Of a stretch of 6,229 nt of DNA, positions 5,853 through 6,229 are shown one piece after another. The position numbers and the translations under genes were made by a program. How positions within the stretch are numbered: the stretch's first letter is position 1; every line of letters begins with the position of its first letter. The notes beneath the pieces were generated by a model that searched no databases, was not told the DNA's origin, and worked only from the letters and a program-made list of their open reading frames with translations. Source of the stretch: Bacillota bacterium (GTDB taxonomy: Bacteria; Bacillota; UBA4882; UBA8346); assembly GCA_028282485.1 (NCBI GenBank), contig JANQHU010000166.1:1-6229 (forward strand). Direction: 5' to 3'.

Positions 5853-6229
5853 TTAAATAAATAAGTTGGTATCCGATGTTTCGGCCGCTCCTAAGAAGCT
5901 GGCTACTCCCCCTAGAGTGACCCCGTCAATTAATTCTTCTGGCTGAATTCCCAGGAGATCCATAGACATATTACAGGCTACCAGAGTAACTCCATTTTTT
6001 TGGGCAGTAACTATTAATTCTTCTAAGGAAGCCACCTGCTTCTTGTTCATCAAATACCGAATTAGCTGGGGCCCAATTCCGGCAAAGTTTAGTTTGGAAA
6101 GGGAGAGGGCTATGGAACCTCGCGGCATCATCCACCCAAAAACGCTACTGAGCCAGTCTTTCCTTACTTTAGGCGCATCGGGCCTCCGTAAAATATTTAA
6201 GCCCCAGAAGGTAAAAAACATGGTTACTT
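5853..6229 (-). CDS. DsrE/DsrF/DrsH-like family protein (DsrE2/YrkE type), 5' end outside window
   Basis: The C-terminal part of a DsrE2-type protein; this family is tied to sulfane-sulfur (persulfide) relay with TusA and rhodanese partners. Recognisable stretches are 'MFFTFWGLNILRR', 'FGWMMPRGSIALSLSKLNFAGIGPQLIRYLMNKKQVASLEEL', 'VTLVACNMSMDLLGIQPEELIDGVTLGGVASFLGAA' and the ending 'NLFI'. The cysteine of 'ACNMSMD' (codon at 5973-5975) is the conserved, probably sulfur-carrying residue. The ATG at 6221 is internal: the codons before it read ?-V-T, fitting the family's 'EV-T-MFFTFWGL', and the usual N-terminal 'AIIVSSG' strand of about 35-40 residues is missing. The gene therefore continues beyond the right edge, where its promoter and any operator should lie. 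It precedes the ArsR gene by 31 bases. Confidence 0.9.
   Translation of the reverse strand, partial: VTMFFTFWGLNILRRPDAPKVRKDWLSSVFGWMMPRGSIALSLSKLNFAGIGPQLIRYLMNKKQVASLEELIVTAQKNGVTLVACNMSMDLLGIQPEELIDGVTLGGVASFLGAAETSDTNLFI

Noticed and set aside
5842..5856. TTAAT-N5-ATTAA inverted repeat between the DsrE-like and ArsR genes as an operator
   Set aside because: It is pure A/T in an AT-rich gap and overlaps the DsrE-like stop codon; the operator is expected upstream of the operon, outside the window.
6219..6221. ATG as the start of the DsrE-like gene
   Set aside because: The family has a further N-terminal strand, the frame stays open to the window edge with fitting residues (V-T), and there is no ribosome site.

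Overview
This AT-rich window looks like chromosome from a low-GC Gram-positive bacterium (Bacillota), most probably of the clostridial/Peptococcaceae-like kind. The evidence is the gene content: a YrzB-type DUF1292 protein directly before mltG, the Bacillota-typical yqeG-yqeH pair with a GTGA overlap, strong purine-rich Shine-Dalgarno sites, and frequent TTG/GTG starts. Genus cannot be fixed from the sequence alone.

Layout. Positions 50-4898 hold six plus-strand genes, mostly housekeeping. They are a small, very acidic DUF1292 protein; the membrane-anchored peptidoglycan transglycosylase MltG, with its own textbook sigma-A promoter; a PhnP-like metallo-beta-lactamase-fold hydrolase; the redox chaperone Hsp33 (hslO); the HAD phosphatase YqeG; and the circularly permuted GTPase YqeH. 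From about 1624 to 5537 the genes are closely packed and probably co-transcribed. Next comes an unusual membrane protein (4962-5537), predicted to have three membrane segments and a cytosolic TrkA-C/RCK_C-like domain but no NAD-binding RCK_N domain. A second unit runs on the minus strand and converges on it with only 5 bases between stop codons. That unit is an ArsR-family repressor (5543-5821) preceded by a DsrE/DsrF/DrsH-like sulfur-transfer protein (DsrE2/YrkE type) that runs off the right edge of the window.

How the genes fit together. The plus-strand block mixes cell-wall synthesis (MltG), protein and redox quality control (Hsp33), possibly phospholipid synthesis (YqeG is related to phosphatidylglycerophosphate phosphatases) and 30S ribosome assembly (YqeH). 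The minus-strand pair points to reactive-sulfur or persulfide handling under a thiol-containing repressor (inference).

Most worth a second look: a seven-C run that shifts the hydrolase out of frame near its C-terminus, with the conserved tail and a stop 2 bases before hslO restored if one C is dropped; the RCK_C membrane protein as a possible second-messenger or ion sensor; the non-canonical ArsR with its DsrE2 partner; and extra CxxC pairs in YqeH. I saw no RNA genes, mobile elements, CRISPR arrays or origins. No gene-free stretch exceeds 300 bases.
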